Source of the DNA: Otis tarda
Taxonomy: Eukaryota; Chordata; Aves; Otidiformes; Otididae
DNA length: 64,000 nucleotides
NCBI GenBank assembly: GCA_026413225.1
Contig: CM048554.1
Coordinates: 6,712,001 to 6,776,000, forward strand
Direction: 5' to 3'
Positions 47,325-58,950 of the stretch are shown piece after piece (within the stretch, counting starts at the first letter, position 1; the number at the start of each line of letters is the position of its first letter). The notes under the pieces were generated by a model, which saw nothing but the letters and a program-made list of their open reading frames with translations, searched no databases and had not been told where the DNA came from. Both the position numbers and the translations under genes were made by a program.

Positions 47325-48900
47325 TACAGCGTCATCCAGAAGCCTCCACGCTCAGTCACGTAACTTCTTTGAAAGCTGCAGCTCCCATCCAGGCCACAGC
47401 AGTGTAACTGGATGCAGAACACTTTTACCAAAGAGCAGAAGCACTAATACAGATGAGCATTTAAAAACTGCTGATATCAAATGCTATCTTTGTATCTAAG
47501 CATCAGTGGGTGGTGTGTTTCCTTTGCATTTTCACAGATATTTGTTTCATATGGTGACTCACTCAGATTATTGTTTGAAGATCTGAGCAAAGGTGAAAGA
47601 ATTTATTCTGCCTTTTCTAATTCATCTGCTGATTGTGTTTATTTCTAGATGACTTGAACATTGAGTAGCATTAACATTTCTTACTATATTCTCCTTGTTG
47701 CTCTTTTTTTTGCAGCTCAGCCCCTGGTATGTGATTAAAAGTTTTAAGTGACACCTAATGCCCTGTTAAGTTGTTAAGTCCTACAATAGCATCTGGAAAT
47801 AATATCTATCTCTCTAGGTGGATTCCTGGAAGAGAATTCACTTTAACTGTAATTCCCCCTTTACCTTCCTTCCCAGCCTTATCTTCCCTCCTTCAAGAGC
47901 TGACAGAGAAAAATAACGACAAGTTATGAGACAATTTATATAAAACCTGTGTACGTATAAATCTAAGTTACTGCATATAAAAGGAAGGAAAAACGAAGTC
48001 AGAACAGTGGTGGGAGTTATGTGATGAGGGAATCTGAAAGGTTTTTGTTCTATCTTGGATTTGAAGCATAGAACAAGACATTTGCAGGGGATGGGAATCT
48101 CGATACAGACAATGAAAACCAGGAATGTACAGCTCTGTTCTAGGGGTGAGAAGAGCCAGGCTGAAAAATTTGTAAATACTTTGGTTTCTCTGAAATGAAT
48201 TAATTTGATTAACATTATACATACAAAGGTTATTACAACTAGTGCGGGTCAATCTATAGACAGAAGCTTCAAAAGGAGCTAATCTTATACAAACGGCATG
48301 CATGAATCTTTGCATCAAAATAACACTTCCACGTTTACACTTCATAGTTAGTCATTAAAGTCTACCAGTGTGTTTTGTGTGCATTGGGAGTAAAGATTTC
48401 TGCGAGACTGCTATGATCTAGCTGGGAAAGATAGTGCTTCTCTTGTGAGTTTTGTCACTTTATACACTTTATACAGCTGAAACTGCCTGGAGAAATTACT
48501 GGTTGTAGATAGCTGTAGCTGGTGATATGGGCTGGTTAAGAAAAGGTTTAATAATTCATTCTATTTGTAATATATTATTGACTATACATTAAACCCAGAC
48601 AAAAGTAGAACAGCTGACATGGCTAGAAGCCATTTGGACCCATCTCTGAAACTAAGGTAAGGACTGATCACAAATCTCCTGCATTTGAAACAGAAAATAT
48701 ACGACTTCAAATCAGGAGTCAAGGCATCAACTCTCTGGTTGTGATGGAGGAAGCTGGGGCATAATAGTGCTTCAGTATTTTATTATGGTGTTGCAGGGAA
48801 CAGTGCCAGGCTGCTTTTGACTTCTCACTTTAGATAAATTCTTCTTCAGAATTATGACCTGCATTGTCTTACTACAGGGGTAGTAAAATCCCAAACATGC
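47325..48900. other. Presumed intron or non-coding stretch
   Basis: Contains the 9-bp tandem duplication at 48456-48473 and overlapping 125-codon minus-strand frames at 47838-48345. These frames have no domain or splice support and are read as chance. Confidence 0.45.
48456..48473. repeat. 9-bp tandem duplication CACTTTATA
   Basis: CACTTTATA occurs twice without a gap and is followed by CAGCTG. Confidence 0.8.
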
Positions 48901-48918
48901 AGACCCTGGTAAAAGCAT

Positions 48919-49095
48919 AGCCAAGCTCCACGTAAAAAACTCCCAGTAAATCAACCTCACTGCAGCCAAACCACATGTAAAAGCAAGCTGTGAAACAGAC
49001 TCAACATCGCCAAACCACATGTAAAAGCGCACTGAAAACCACCCTCAGCGTAGCCAAATTGTACATAAATCTCTGGTGGAGAACAGTCAAGGTTT
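48919..49095. repeat. Degenerate minisatellite, about 44-bp period
   Basis: Units begin AGCCAAGCTCCACGT (48919), AGCCAAACCACATGT (48964), CGCCAAACCACATGT (49008) and AGCCAAATTGTACAT (49052), spaced 45, 44 and 44 bases. Each start is followed by AAAAGC or similar and a C/A-rich second half. Units two and three are the most alike, and the outer ones are more decayed. A partial unit may precede 48919 (GGTAAAAGCAT). On the minus strand it reads as a repeated AFTCGLA-like peptide, which explains the open frame there. Confidence 0.75.
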
Positions 49096-49450
49096 GCGTG
49101 TTTCATGGAATAACTCAAGGTTGCGGAGAATCCCCGCTCACCTTCTCTCCCACCTAATGTCTGAACAACTCCATCCAACAGTGCACCGGACAGACCCACT
49201 CTCAGGTTTTAAGTCATCAGGTAGGAAAAGTGGTTCCAGCAGGAATAAATACGACACAGTGGATTTGGGATCAGCCTACTCCATATTTGAAAGTAATGAG
49301 TGAGGAAAAGAATCAAGCTCAGAATGACTAAAGGACTGATTTTTTAAACATTTTTCTTGTCCAATTCAGACAGAACTGATACTGCTGAGTTATTCCCACT
49401 AATACATCCTATTAACCTCTCTGGCCACATAGAAGGACTAAGTCAGTCAA

Positions 49451-49474
49451 GAGCCAGAAAAAAAAATCTGGCTC
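49451..49474. repeat. 8-bp inverted repeat around an A8 loop
   Basis: GAGCCAGA, then A8, then TCTGGCTC. It is a small hairpin, possibly chance. Confidence 0.5.
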
Positions 49475-49743
49475 CTGTGATTAATCTTTCCAGCTAGAAA
49501 TGAGAGAGATGCAATCAGTAATCTCATTCTCAGTTGTCGAGGCTTCAAAAAAACATCTTACAGATTTTATTAGATGAGAGGGGAAATTATGAGAACTGAG
49601 CTTCCAGTTCACTGATATTTTGTTAACTTGAAATCCACTGAGCTTTTAAATGGCTTTTTTGTGACACATTTCATATATTATCATAATTGCAGTTAGTTAT
49701 TCATGAAATATTTTGGGAGTTTACAGCCTTTTTCTCACAGTAA

Positions 49744-49905
49744 GTCTCAAAGCACTTTACAAAGGAGTTCAGTATCATCATCTCCATTATATAGCTGCAG
49801 AAACTGTAAGAGGGAGGCATGAAATGACTTGCCCAACATTGTGCGGGAGGTCAACAGCAGACTTCAGTGTAGAACTCGCATGTTTTGAGCCCACATTTCT
49901 AGATT
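49744..49905 (-). repeat. MIR-family SINE relic (best copy)
   Basis: The + strand reads as the reverse complement of an amniote MIR. In order it shows CTCAAAGCACTTTACAAAGG, TATCATCATCTCCATTATAT, GCAGAAACTGTAAGAGGGAG, GAAATGACTTGCCCAACATT and, after a GGTCAACAGCAGACTTC stretch, GAGCCCACATTTCTAG. These correspond to the MIR blocks for the 3' end, the 'ccattttacagatg' segment, 'gaaactgaggcacagag', 'tgacttgcccaagg', 'agtggcagagc' and 'aacccagg'. It is diverged but nearly full-length. Confidence 0.75.
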
Positions 49906-50572
49906 TTATTATTCTTGGTTATCTGCTGTAGTGGGAAGTCCCAGTAATGCCTGCTGTTTCTGGCTAGCTTAACAGAAAGCTGGCAAATAAATGATGTTTG
50001 TGACAGTAGGTTTCTCGTATCAATATGACATATCCAATTTTCTGGGAGCCAAAGGCGGCTTGCGTCGGAAAAGACTGCTCACGGAAGCTGGTAGAAACGC
50101 ATTTAAGGGTGTGCTCAGCCAAGAAGAGTTGGTTTTGCTTCTCTCCTGCACTGTTTTGTTTGAACATGTTGTTGTTTAATATGCCAGTAGGGAGTTTGGG
50201 AACTGACTTCTGTGAGATAATCCAGGATTCCCGGCCTTTGACACACAGCATGGTTGTTGAAAACAGGGGGTCACAGCTTCCCCCTGAGTAAAGGACAAAG
50301 GCTTGACTGGCTTAGGTGGAGAGATTTCAATGTATAAGTTGAGGATTTGCCTAGGGGAGCAAACTTGAATTCAGTGTAAGGGGCTATTAATCTATTAAAA
50401 CCACTTTTAGTTTTAAAAATTAATTTATTTGATCAATAGACTTTTCTTTTTCCATTTCCAGTCCCCTGGCTGAGCAGTTTGTCAGGATATCAATACCATA
50501 ACTTATTTACACACTTTGCTAAGTCCTCTAAATGCAATATTTGACAACTCATTTTTCTCTTACTCATTCCAG

Positions 50573-50655
50573 GCTCATCTTTGCAGTCGTGCCTGATGGA
50601 ACATTACCAGTAAATACTGAAGTGTGGAGCCAGGTTGGTACAGAGCAGTACAAGG
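50573..50655 (+). CDS. Candidate coding exon 2 of + strand chain
   Basis: The acceptor is pyrimidine-rich and ends CTCATTCCAG at 50572. The donor GTAAGG follows at 50656, and alternatives lie at 50634 (CAG/GTTGGT) and 50661 (AAG/GTAACG). Only one frame is open: one base, then 27 codons beginning LIFAVVPDGTLPVNTEVWSQ and ending near GTEQYK, then one base (phase 1). The start phase matches the end of the 47231 exon, and the end phase matches the next one. The start of the segment (LIFAVV) is strongly hydrophobic, beta-strand-like. No family is recognised. Of the chain it is among the more protein-like segments. Confidence 0.4.
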
Positions 50656-50669
50656 GTAAGGTAACGTGT

Positions 50670-52200
50670 GTGGCTGCTTGCCCACTGCATGGCCCTGGCT
50701 GAAGCTTGCCCCATTCTAGTCTCAAATGTTGCCCATTGCCAAGTGAAAAGAGGGTTCAAGAGCAAGCCTGTAAGCATGTTTTGCTGTAATCTATATCTTT
50801 TCTACTCCTGTGGAGAAAGGCAACAGGTTCAGGCCTGTGAGCAGCCAACAGAATACCTATGCCCTTATTTACCTAGCTTATGCTTTTTAGCTCACTAAGT
50901 CCCTTTTTCAGTCCTTAATGCATTGACCAAAACAGCAGCAATCACACCATCAGCCAGTGTTACCTGAGCGTCTCCCCCAAGGCAATGCCTTCCAAAATGG
51001 AGAGGAAGAGGAGAGGGACATGAGTATGACGAAGTCATCTCTCTATGGGGCACCTCTCCAGCTCTGGCAGAAGTTGGTACACTTGGTAGAGGCCTGAGCA
51101 TCTAATTATTATTATTAAGAGAGAAATTATGGAAGAGTTGGTATTTGAAAGCAGGACAGAAATTCTTTGCAATATGTTAAAAAGCTCAATATTATCTCTA
51201 AAAAGTACCAGCTAGTGTATTTACCATTAACATGTGGCATACTTATGCCAAATATTTTCTCAGGACAATACCGATATTGTAAACATACTCAAAGTAATAG
51301 AACAGTGCTAGGTCTCAAAAGCAATCTTAAAAGCTCAGTGGCACTATAATTATTTAGCACAGCAATGAGTCTGAGTAGAGGGGAGAAACAGAGAGCACGG
51401 CAGCAAGTGAGGGAGGGGAACTATTGCTATATGACATGGAGATCCAGGGGAAAATCCTGAATGCCAGTTTTGCTATTGTTTGGAATTGTGTTTTAATTGT
51501 TTTAAGAAAAAAAGCAAACAAGTAGAGGGGAAAAATACATGAAAGTGTTTAAATGCAACGTGTGGAAGATCTGCGATTATGCATTTATATTCTGTTCATT
51601 GCTTCTGTGCTGTTATATCGGTATGTATGCTTTTACATCTCGTTATCTGATGTACTTTAACAAAATATGTGAACTTAAGAACAAAAAGCCAAACAAAGCC
51701 TGCATTTGCTCATGCCAAATCTTATCTCTTTAATATAGAAGATTAATTGTGAACACAGCCACAGTGTGGTTAAAAATATTCCTTCTGTCTCTGTGAAAAT
51801 TATACTTTATAATTGGCTTTTAACTACCTCCACCACCACCAAATCAACATGTATAAGTACATCCTTCTGCTTTATGAAGCTAGAGGCTCTGCAGATCATG
51901 AGGTAGATTCATATCTCCCGAAACGCTTGTCACTTCGATACTCCGTCAAATCGCTGTGGATAGAATTAGTTTTTCCCACTTGCAATTCAGTGGGAAAATC
52001 TTTCCTGGATCTCAGCAAACGCCCCAAGCCAGGGACTGATTTGGCAAGGTCAGACTGAAAACATCTCTCCACACTTACTTAAAGCAAGGCACTGCTCAAA
52101 CCCTGCTTTGTCCAGCTGTCAAAAGCCTGAAGTGGGAAGTTAGTTCAGCCACAAAGACACAGAGATTGATCAACAAGAAATACATCCATCGGAACTTAGG
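50670..52200. other. Presumed intron or non-coding stretch
   Basis: No repeat or RNA gene was recognised. Open frames at 51539-52058 (+) are AT-rich and unsupported. Confidence 0.45.
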
Positions 52201-52236
52201 AGCTGAGGTGTCTCAGGATCCTTCTCTCTAGGCTTT

Positions 52237-52398
52237 TCAGCAACCATCCCTGACAGAAATACAACAAACACCCATTCTTTTATTAGCCCCTTTGGTATCT
52301 AATAAGTCTTGGTTTGACAGCTCCAGCTTCTGGATTCCTGCTGCAGCAGCCTGCTTCTTCTTGTACGCTCTTAAGATAGGATTCCGTGGGGGCAGGAC
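52237..52398 (-). CDS. Opposite-strand candidate terminal exon
   Basis: On the minus strand, GTATTTAACAG forms an acceptor (52399-52401 is the CAG), with an in-frame TAA just before it. It is followed by 53 open codons ending in a stop at 52237-52239. This frame starts VLPPRNPILRAYKKKQAAAA and is lysine- and alanine-rich. A second frame from the same acceptor is open for about 35 codons. Joined to the candidate at 52617-52773, only the shorter frame stays open. It lies inside an intron of the + strand chain. It may be a real antisense transcript, or evidence of how easily decoy exons arise here. Confidence 0.2.
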   Translation of the reverse strand, partial: VLPPRNPILRAYKKKQAAAAGIQKLELSNQDLLDTKGANKRMGVCCISVRDGC

Positions 52399-52616
52399 CT
52401 GTTAAATACAGAGACACTGGGAGAAATGTGTTCAGAAATGTTTCCTCTTCAGCAGGAGCTGGGAAAGAAAATTTAATTTAACTACTCTACCCCTCTCATG
52501 AGCCCAGGAGAGAAAACCCATGAGGATTATTTAGGACTTCAGAGACAGATAATTTAGGAGTTCAGAGCCACTGTGTCTGTGAAAGACCAAGGCCACTTTT
52601 GTCATTTCCTGCTCAC

Positions 52617-52773
52617 CTTGAACAGACTTGGAAATTAAGCCTATATCCCCCCAAATCCTCCATGATGGGAATGAAATCTGAAGGAGAAGGAGCACAGCCT
52701 GATCTTCTGTTCTTGGGCAAAAGTTGTAGACCCAGCACTGGGGAAATGGTGTCTCCTGATGTGTGAGCTGAAA
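52617..52773 (-). CDS. Opposite-strand candidate internal exon
   Basis: On the minus strand the acceptor TTCATCTTTTCAG (CAG at 52774-52776) precedes the segment, and the donor AAG/GTGAGC lies at 52611-52616. Two of three frames are open throughout, so coding is ambiguous. One ends in phase 1 and continues openly into the segment at 52237-52398 after a 218-base intron. The other, containing SDFIPIMEDLGGYRLNFQVC, would meet a stop soon after that junction. A non-coding antisense RNA is as likely as a protein. Confidence 0.2.
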
Positions 52774-52899
52774 AGATGAAGTGGTGATGAAATAAATGGA
52801 AAATTCCATGAAAACCCGAATGTAGAGAATTTTCTGAATGGCTGCAAAAGGCCATCAAAATGGGAGCAAATTCCCATTTCTATCTAGCCTTTCTTAAAG

Positions 52900-53624
52900 C
52901 CTACGAGTGCTAGCATAATTCAGACCTCTATTTAGATGAGTGGAAAGATTCACTGAACACGTCCTGCTTTCAATCAGGTGCAAGAAAAAAACCCACCAAA
53001 ACTATAACAACACTTGGTTAGGGGTTTCCTCCTCAGTTTAAAAATATCCTAACCTCATCAATTACCTTGATACAGAGAATTTCTTTCGCCTTAAGCCCTC
53101 CAATTTCTCAGTCAGTCTTCAATCCTTAGGATGTGCCCTCTGCCTTCATCCTTATTTCTTGGATAATCAGATCTATTTCTTGCCTGCCTTTGGGGCAGAT
53201 AACCTCAAAATATTAGCACTTGGGAAAATTTGATGGATTAGCTTCCAGAGGGGAAGATGCTCAAATAAAAAAAAACCAGTGCTTTTAATGTACTGACTCT
53301 GATTATCCCTGCTGCTTTTTTTAACATATCTTCGATTGTTTCATACAGAATTATCAAATTTCCAGAAATATTTAATGACCCCATTCTTATTCTTGAATTA
53401 TTTTGTCTCCAAGCCTAACTTGTATTCTGGGTACTCCTGAAAACAATTGAACCCTAGATTATCAGCTCCTTGGAGACTGCTTTATTTTGTGTGCCTCATC
53501 AGCTTGACTTGTATTCTGGAAAGATCACCACTGGACCCCAAGAGAGATAGGGGAAAGCTTAAAAGTGCTACTTCATAGTGGCATTCTTATAGTGTTCCCC
53601 AACGGTAGGCTTGCAGCAGTGTTA

Positions 53625-53657
<33 letters not shown>

Positions 53658-54230
53658 CGAGAACACAAAAGTAATTAAGAAATTTACATCAATCAAAGCA
53701 GCTAATCAGAACAAAATGCTGATTTCTGTCTCCTGTTCTGTTTCTTTTCGGTTGGAGGATAGTTGCTGATATGTATGCTGGTCTTCTAATCCTTTAATGG
53801 GGGCACAGGCTTTTGAAGACTCCCTCTCAGAGGTGCTATTACCAAATATATGCTTCTAATTTAACTTCTCATGCCATATTACAGTAGCCTGAAGCAATTT
53901 TAGGTGTTGGGTTTGTGAGAAAAGCCCAATGTTGATGTTTATCAGATGACCTTTTAAAGGGTAATGTGGAGGTTATCCATTGGCATGATTAAGACCATAT
54001 GTAGGTCACTTTTCCCAGGCATTTCTTACCACTTTTCAAAATCTCATCTATTTTTACCAAATTCAACCAAGTACCTTTCATCTCTGGTATGTTTATGGGC
54101 ATTACAAAATGAGACTGAAGCAAAGTGTTTGCTCCTTTGGAGTAATTTCTGCTTGAAAATTCAAGAAAGCTTGCATGTATAAATATTTAGTGGCAACACT
54201 GCTATTCCAGATAAACTTCTACTTTCTTTC
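52900..54230. other. Presumed intron or non-coding stretch
   Basis: Contains the (AAAAC)n repeat at 53623-53658 and AT-rich unique-looking sequence. No gene signal was recognised. Confidence 0.5.
53623..53658. repeat. (AAAAC)n short tandem repeat
   Basis: Six or more imperfect AAAAC/AAAAAC units on the + strand. Confidence 0.85.
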
Positions 54231-54344
54231 ATTTTTTAACTTTTCAGATGTTTACAGCAATTTTTGCTGCTCCTCTCCCCTCAGTTGTCCTATTTTACAA
54301 AGGTTTCTTGAAACAGTATGGAAATGAAGTGACTTTTCTCTGTG

Positions 54345-54369
54345 AGATTCAGCTTTTAGTGCTGAATCT
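54345..54369. repeat. 9-bp inverted repeat, 7-nt loop
   Basis: AGATTCAGC, then TTTTAGT, then GCTGAATCT. The stem is exact but does not extend outward, so a microRNA precursor is unlikely. Confidence 0.65.
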
Positions 54370-54729
54370 GGACTGACACCAAAACCCAAGGCTCCGTGCA
54401 GGCAAGCAGTCTTTAAGCTCAATCTCAGCTCCCTTATCAGAGATATGACACACGGGTTTGGTCTTGAGTGTTCAAGCAATGACTTTGTAGTAATGTTCTG
54501 CTACAGGGCTGGAGTTTTTGAAGAATCCATTATCCCTGTTGCAGAAGAGAAAGACAGAAGACAAATGTGCCTCAACGTTGTGCCTGTGAGAGTATAACTT
54601 TTGCTGTCCTGGAAGTTCAGTATTTCCCCGGTGGTTCATCATCTTGGTATAGTCCTTGCTGAAGACCAGCTGCCAATGTTTAAAAGCATATTATTAAGAA
54701 ATACTGTGTGTTGTTTCTTTTTTTTTCAG

Positions 54730-54791
54730 GCGCATCTTTGTGTTACGGGGTCTCTGCACCATCAGCTGGGATTGAAGAAAGAGACTTGACA
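54730..54791 (+). CDS. Candidate coding exon 3 of + strand chain
   Basis: A strong T-rich acceptor ends TTTTTTCAG at 54729, and GTAAGC at 54792 is a good donor. After two bases there are exactly 20 open codons (ASLCYGVSAPSAGIEERDLT), ending in phase 0. The other two frames contain stops. It must therefore follow a phase-1 exon, which is what the 50573-50655 candidate provides (junction codon GGC, glycine). The next candidate starts in phase 0. The encoded segment is short and has no recognisable motif. It is CpG-containing (GCGCATC, TTACGGGG) in an AT-rich setting. Confidence 0.38.
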
Positions 54792-56047
54792 GTAAGCTCT
54801 ATTGCAAAGCAGAGCTCAACACAGGCAGAGATACAAAGGCCAATACGGTGTTTAGATGTTGGCCAAGGAAGTAGGTGAAGACACAGACATTCACAATAAA
54901 TATGAAGCCTTTTTGAAGACGAAATGGAGCAAGTACCTTATGAAGACTTTAGGTGTAAAAACCAGACTTCAAATGACTTTTTCAATGGATCAGGACCTAC
55001 TTACTTATTTTCATATAAGTAGTTATTATAACCCAATATTTTGAGGTAAGGTTACAGCATGGATTGTCTAAAAGAAATGCACCTTGGTGCAGTTAATATT
55101 GAGCATCTGGTGATATTTTAAGTTTTTTATACCTCAGATTTGTAGTTCGTTACTGGGAAGCCCTAATTACTTCCTCGTCACCAGCCATCCTAGTGCTGAG
55201 ACATATTTGGGAGATACAGAGGAGAAGAAACTGAAACCCAAAGGTTATGTATAGGCTGTCTTCAGAAAGAAGTTAAGGGAGAAGTGGTATTTATGGTACC
55301 ACCAAAGGTGGCAGTAATGTAGAAAAAAATTCATTCCTGCTGACTTCTTTGAGATTCTTTTTTTCGAAATATCAGATACTTTAAAAAACTCGGTTTATGT
55401 GAAGGTACACTGCAGTCAGACTCAAATTGTTGTACTTATATGAGGTTACTCAGTGAAATGTTGGCTCTGTGGCGTAAGATATCAGAATAAGGATAGCTCA
55501 TAGTTCACTTCCACTTGAAATGCTATGAACTTGTGATGTCTTTACATCAGAAAATGGAGCACTTGTTTCCCTAGGGTCAGGATGCCTGTGTCAGTCCCTG
55601 AGAGTACTAACAGGTTGTGAGGTTCCTGTTTGGCCTCCCTAGGGCTCTCCCCACCCTGGTCCCCATGGCCCAGGACCCCATTTCTGCCCAGCCTGGGACC
55701 ATCAGTCCCTTGTCTCATAAACACGTGCCATTTCATTACGGTCTACCATCAAGAATCAGGTTCAGGTTACTGAGGGCTCAGTTGCAACCAAGCTACTGTG
55801 CATCAGCCACGCTGCAGTAGCTGATCCTGCAAGCCCTGCACATGGCAAATGCAAAAAACCCAATTTCTTTGCTTCCCTTCCCCTGTGGGGTAAAGCAAGT
55901 GGCATGGCTGGCATGTCATGCAGGCCGAGAAATACGCACATGAGCAGTCAACATGGCAGAGCCAACATGCGCTTACATGTTAAGCCACAGGAATGTGATT
56001 ATGAGGCAGAGCTTTTCATCGGCTTATACTACAAAGGCAAAATGCTG

Positions 56048-56080
56048 CCCCCACTGAAGTCAATGGCAAAGCTCCTGTTG
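56048..56080. repeat. Ancient amniote repeat phrase
   Basis: CCCACTGAAGTCAATGGCAA resembles the '...actgaagtcaatggga...' phrase I recall as frequent in old repeats of birds, crocodiles and turtles. A related phrase, GTGTAAATCAGCA, occurs near 59353. The family was not identified. Confidence 0.35.
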
Positions 56081-56932
56081 GCTTGGACCCAGCCAACATT
56101 TCACTCTTCCGATCGTCAGCCTCTGAGCCTGCAAGCCTGTCTGCAGAAGGTGCTGTTCATGACTTGTCTATTCCAGAGGACTGGGGAGTTTTAAGATTTT
56201 TGGAGGGGTTTGTGGGAACGCAACAACCATGGAGGCCAGCAGTCAGGTTTTGCATTTTCCATTGCAGTCACAACAGCTACTTATCTCAGAAAGCACTATG
56301 CAGGTAGGGACTTTAAAGGAGAGCATTTATGGATCTCCTTTTAGTCCAAATTGTCTGAATTCTGTCCAAATAGTGAATGACTTGTCTATAAATTCTAGAA
56401 ATAACAGCCGTGAATAATACTCCTCTCCCTGCTTTTGTTGCCCAGTAGCTTGCAAAAGCAATCAACATCAAATTTAGAGTGGGCTTTAGCACCTAGTACA
56501 AATCCCCATTTGGACTTCTTAATGTGAAAGAAGGCTTTGAAAAATCCAGTCTTAGCAAACAGCAGCTAATAATAATGATAACAATAATAGAGATAAGCCA
56601 ATTCATATCTCCCCACCCAAAATATTTATATAATGAATTACTTAATTGTATTTTATCTTCTTCTGATGGGTGGGTTGCTAGCCTTCGCATTGCAGCAGAC
56701 CCAAGGGAGTTCTCGTGAAGCCTGATGCCAAGAATATGTGTTATTTCATATTCTGTTATTTGCTTTGGGTTTAAAGTGGTGAGAGCAAATTCCCCTGCAA
56801 TCAGGCCTAAGTGGTTTTGCAGTGAGCCAGTCTTTCAGTGCTTGAACATCTCTTATTGAGGAGGGGGGAACAATCCCTTTATCTGCTTTTTGTAATTCAG
56901 ACATTTACCCTATATCTAAAGAGACGCATGTT

Positions 56933-56949
56933 AAAAAAAAAAAAAAAAA
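56933..56949. repeat. poly(A)17 tract
   Basis: An uninterrupted run of 17 A followed by GAAGC. Confidence 0.9.
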
Positions 56950-57166
56950 GAAGCAAGCCCAAACATTAGAGCGTATAAAAATTAATTCTGTTGTCATTTT
57001 ATCTGCCTAATTGGGCCTAAAAATAGCCTGTGGGAAGGAGGACCAGCAGCTTTGAGTGTCTGAGGCAATTTGTATCAATTATTTCCCAATGTACCAGTCA
57101 CAAGTGAAAGCCCTTGCCTGAGTGCCTCCATTAGCCAGGTGTCAGTGCTCTCTGTTTTCATTTCAG

Positions 57167-57268
57167 GCTTTTCATGGGGAACAGGGTGTGTGCACGCTGA
57201 AAAGCACTGAGGAAGAATGGAGGCCTTGGCTGATCGAGGAGGGTGCCCAGAGCAGCTCCGCGAGCAAG
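57167..57268 (+). CDS. Candidate coding exon 4 of + strand chain
   Basis: The acceptor CTCTCTGTTTTCATTTCAG ends at 57166, and the donor AAG/GTTAGT starts at 57269. The segment is 102 bases, exactly 34 codons, and is open in only one frame, starting and ending in phase 0. It begins AFHGEQGVCTLKSTEEEWRP and ends with a serine-rich run (SSSASK). It is GC-richer than its flanks and holds CpGs. Both phases match its neighbours (54730-54791 ends in phase 0, 59103 starts in phase 0). The acidic EEEW patch and serine tail suggest a disordered or linker region. No family is recognised. Of all candidates it has the best combination of signals. Confidence 0.42.
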
Positions 57269-57407
57269 GTTAGTGCCTTCACTCCTCTGTCATCACCAGT
57301 CCCTGAGAGCAATCACCACCCACCAACAAGTTCCTCGAGATAAGAGCAAGCCAGCTGCGAGAAGAAAGCCTTTGATATCTCCCTGCCTTGCTGAGTAAGT
57401 ATGCCAT

Positions 57408-57535
57408 AACAATAATACTTTGAACTTTTACAGCACCTTTTCATACCAGGGTCTGAGTGCTCCACAAACATTAATTCCCCAAGCCTCATATCAGCCAGTT
57501 GAGGAAACAATTTTTTTATTGTACCGCTTTTACAA
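57408..57535 (-). repeat. MIR-family SINE relic
   Basis: On the + strand AACAATAATACTTTGAAC is followed by AGCACCTTTTCATACCAGG, GTCTGAGTGCTCCACAAACA, TTAATTCCCCAAGCCTCATA, CAGTTGAGGAAACAA and ATTGTACCGCTTTTAC. This order matches the reverse complement of the amniote MIR 3' region ('agcacttttcatcc', 'tctcaaagcactttacaaacattaatt', 'aatcctcac', 'attatccccattttac'). It lies in the presumed intron after candidate exon 4. Confidence 0.6.
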
Positions 57536-57539
57536 GCCA

Positions 57540-58950
57540 GATCTTCCAAAGAGCTCAGCACCCATTTTGCCTACACTAGAGGAATTATTTCCTTTGCGTG
57601 AAAGAACTGCAGTATCTGGGTTGCTACTTTAGATACCCCTGGCCAATATCAGTAACGTCTACCCAACTCCTACCCCAAAATGCTTATGCCCTGGATTTCT
57701 GCACATGTGCATATATAAAGCTTAAACACTTCTAAACTGCTTGTCTCCTGCTTATAATCCAGAAGGATCCTCATGAGCCTCCTGACAATAATTTTTCTGA
57801 CAAAGCAAAAATTTTCATCAAAATCACCCCAGTTTGAGTCAGGCCTTTCTGTTGTCCGTAGCCATTTTTTTTCGCTAATGTACAACATTACAAGAGTAGT
57901 AGATATATTTGTTTTGTTCATCAGAACTATTTTCTGTGATGCTATTATGTTTGGAAACAGAGCAAGAACATACTTGTCAGTTATACGCAGGCATACAATA
58001 GATAAATAAAAAGAGAGATGCTACATCCCAGATAGGCATTGTATTTTGCTTTGCTGAAGCGTGCAACAGGATTAAACTTTGATTTTCATCTCCTGTCTAC
58101 TTTCTCAGTGAGAAAATACAGTCGGGGCCAATTTTGGAGTTGATATATCTCTATGGAAAGTTGATTTTAAAGTGGTGCCAAACGTCAGTGAAGAATCACA
58201 GTTATGGTTTCCACACTAAAAATAACACTGTCTTGTAGGGAGGGTGAGCTAACAGTGCACTCTGCAGCCCAGAGGACAATATACATGCCTTTCAGTTACT
58301 GGTCCATTCAGGGAATATACTCATTTTTGTTTCTGTAAGGAGACCATCTGCATAGCATTCAGAGTCTTCAGCTCTAACACCTAACCCGTGTCTGCCCAGA
58401 GCATCCAAAGGGTAAAGCCTTTAAGCTTTACATGGGATACAGCATCTGAGCTCTTCTCCAAAGTAGAATATTGATGCCTTCAGCTCTCATTTCTCCTGAT
58501 GCTGATGAAAATCAATTAATCCCCTTGGCCTGTTTAATTTTTGGGCACTGTAACTCTGTTGGTTGCCTGGGAAATACAGTTATTAGCTGATCCCTTTCCT
58601 GAAGTATGCCAAAGTCTTTGGTCATTCAAATCCCATGAATTCAAGGCATATAATTCATATGTTTGTTGCAGGGACCCTGATCTCTTAAAATTGAAAAGTA
58701 AACTTCAAACATACAGTTGCTTGTCCAAGTCAAGCTTCTAATCTTTTGAGATTTGCCCATCACAAATCATAACTGCAAAGTGGAAAAACAAGGGAAAAAT
58801 GCAGAGTGATAAAGCCAAGCTAAAATCTGTCAAATATATAATCTCTTCAAGTAAGGCTGGGCTAACATGGAAAATGGGAGACAGCCCGATGACTGGTTGA
58901 GCTTCCTTTAATGTGCACTCCTGGGAAAAGAGAGAAAAAGAGACCAAAGA
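57540..58950. other. Presumed intron or non-coding stretch
   Basis: No gene or repeat was recognised. Short open frames at 57670-58009 on both strands overlap and are unsupported. Confidence 0.5.

Larger units (their letters stand above)
54800..57150. other. Presumed intron or non-coding stretch
   Basis: Contains a GC-richer part at 55610-55720, an ancient-repeat phrase at about 56050-56080 and an A17 tract (56933-56949). Short open frames here lack splice support. Confidence 0.45.

Noticed and set aside
47838-48345. Two overlapping 125-codon minus-strand frames
   Set aside because: Different frames of the same DNA, with no splice sites, repeats or motifs supporting either.
54345-54369. MicroRNA precursor
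   Set aside because: Only nine paired bases and no outward extension.
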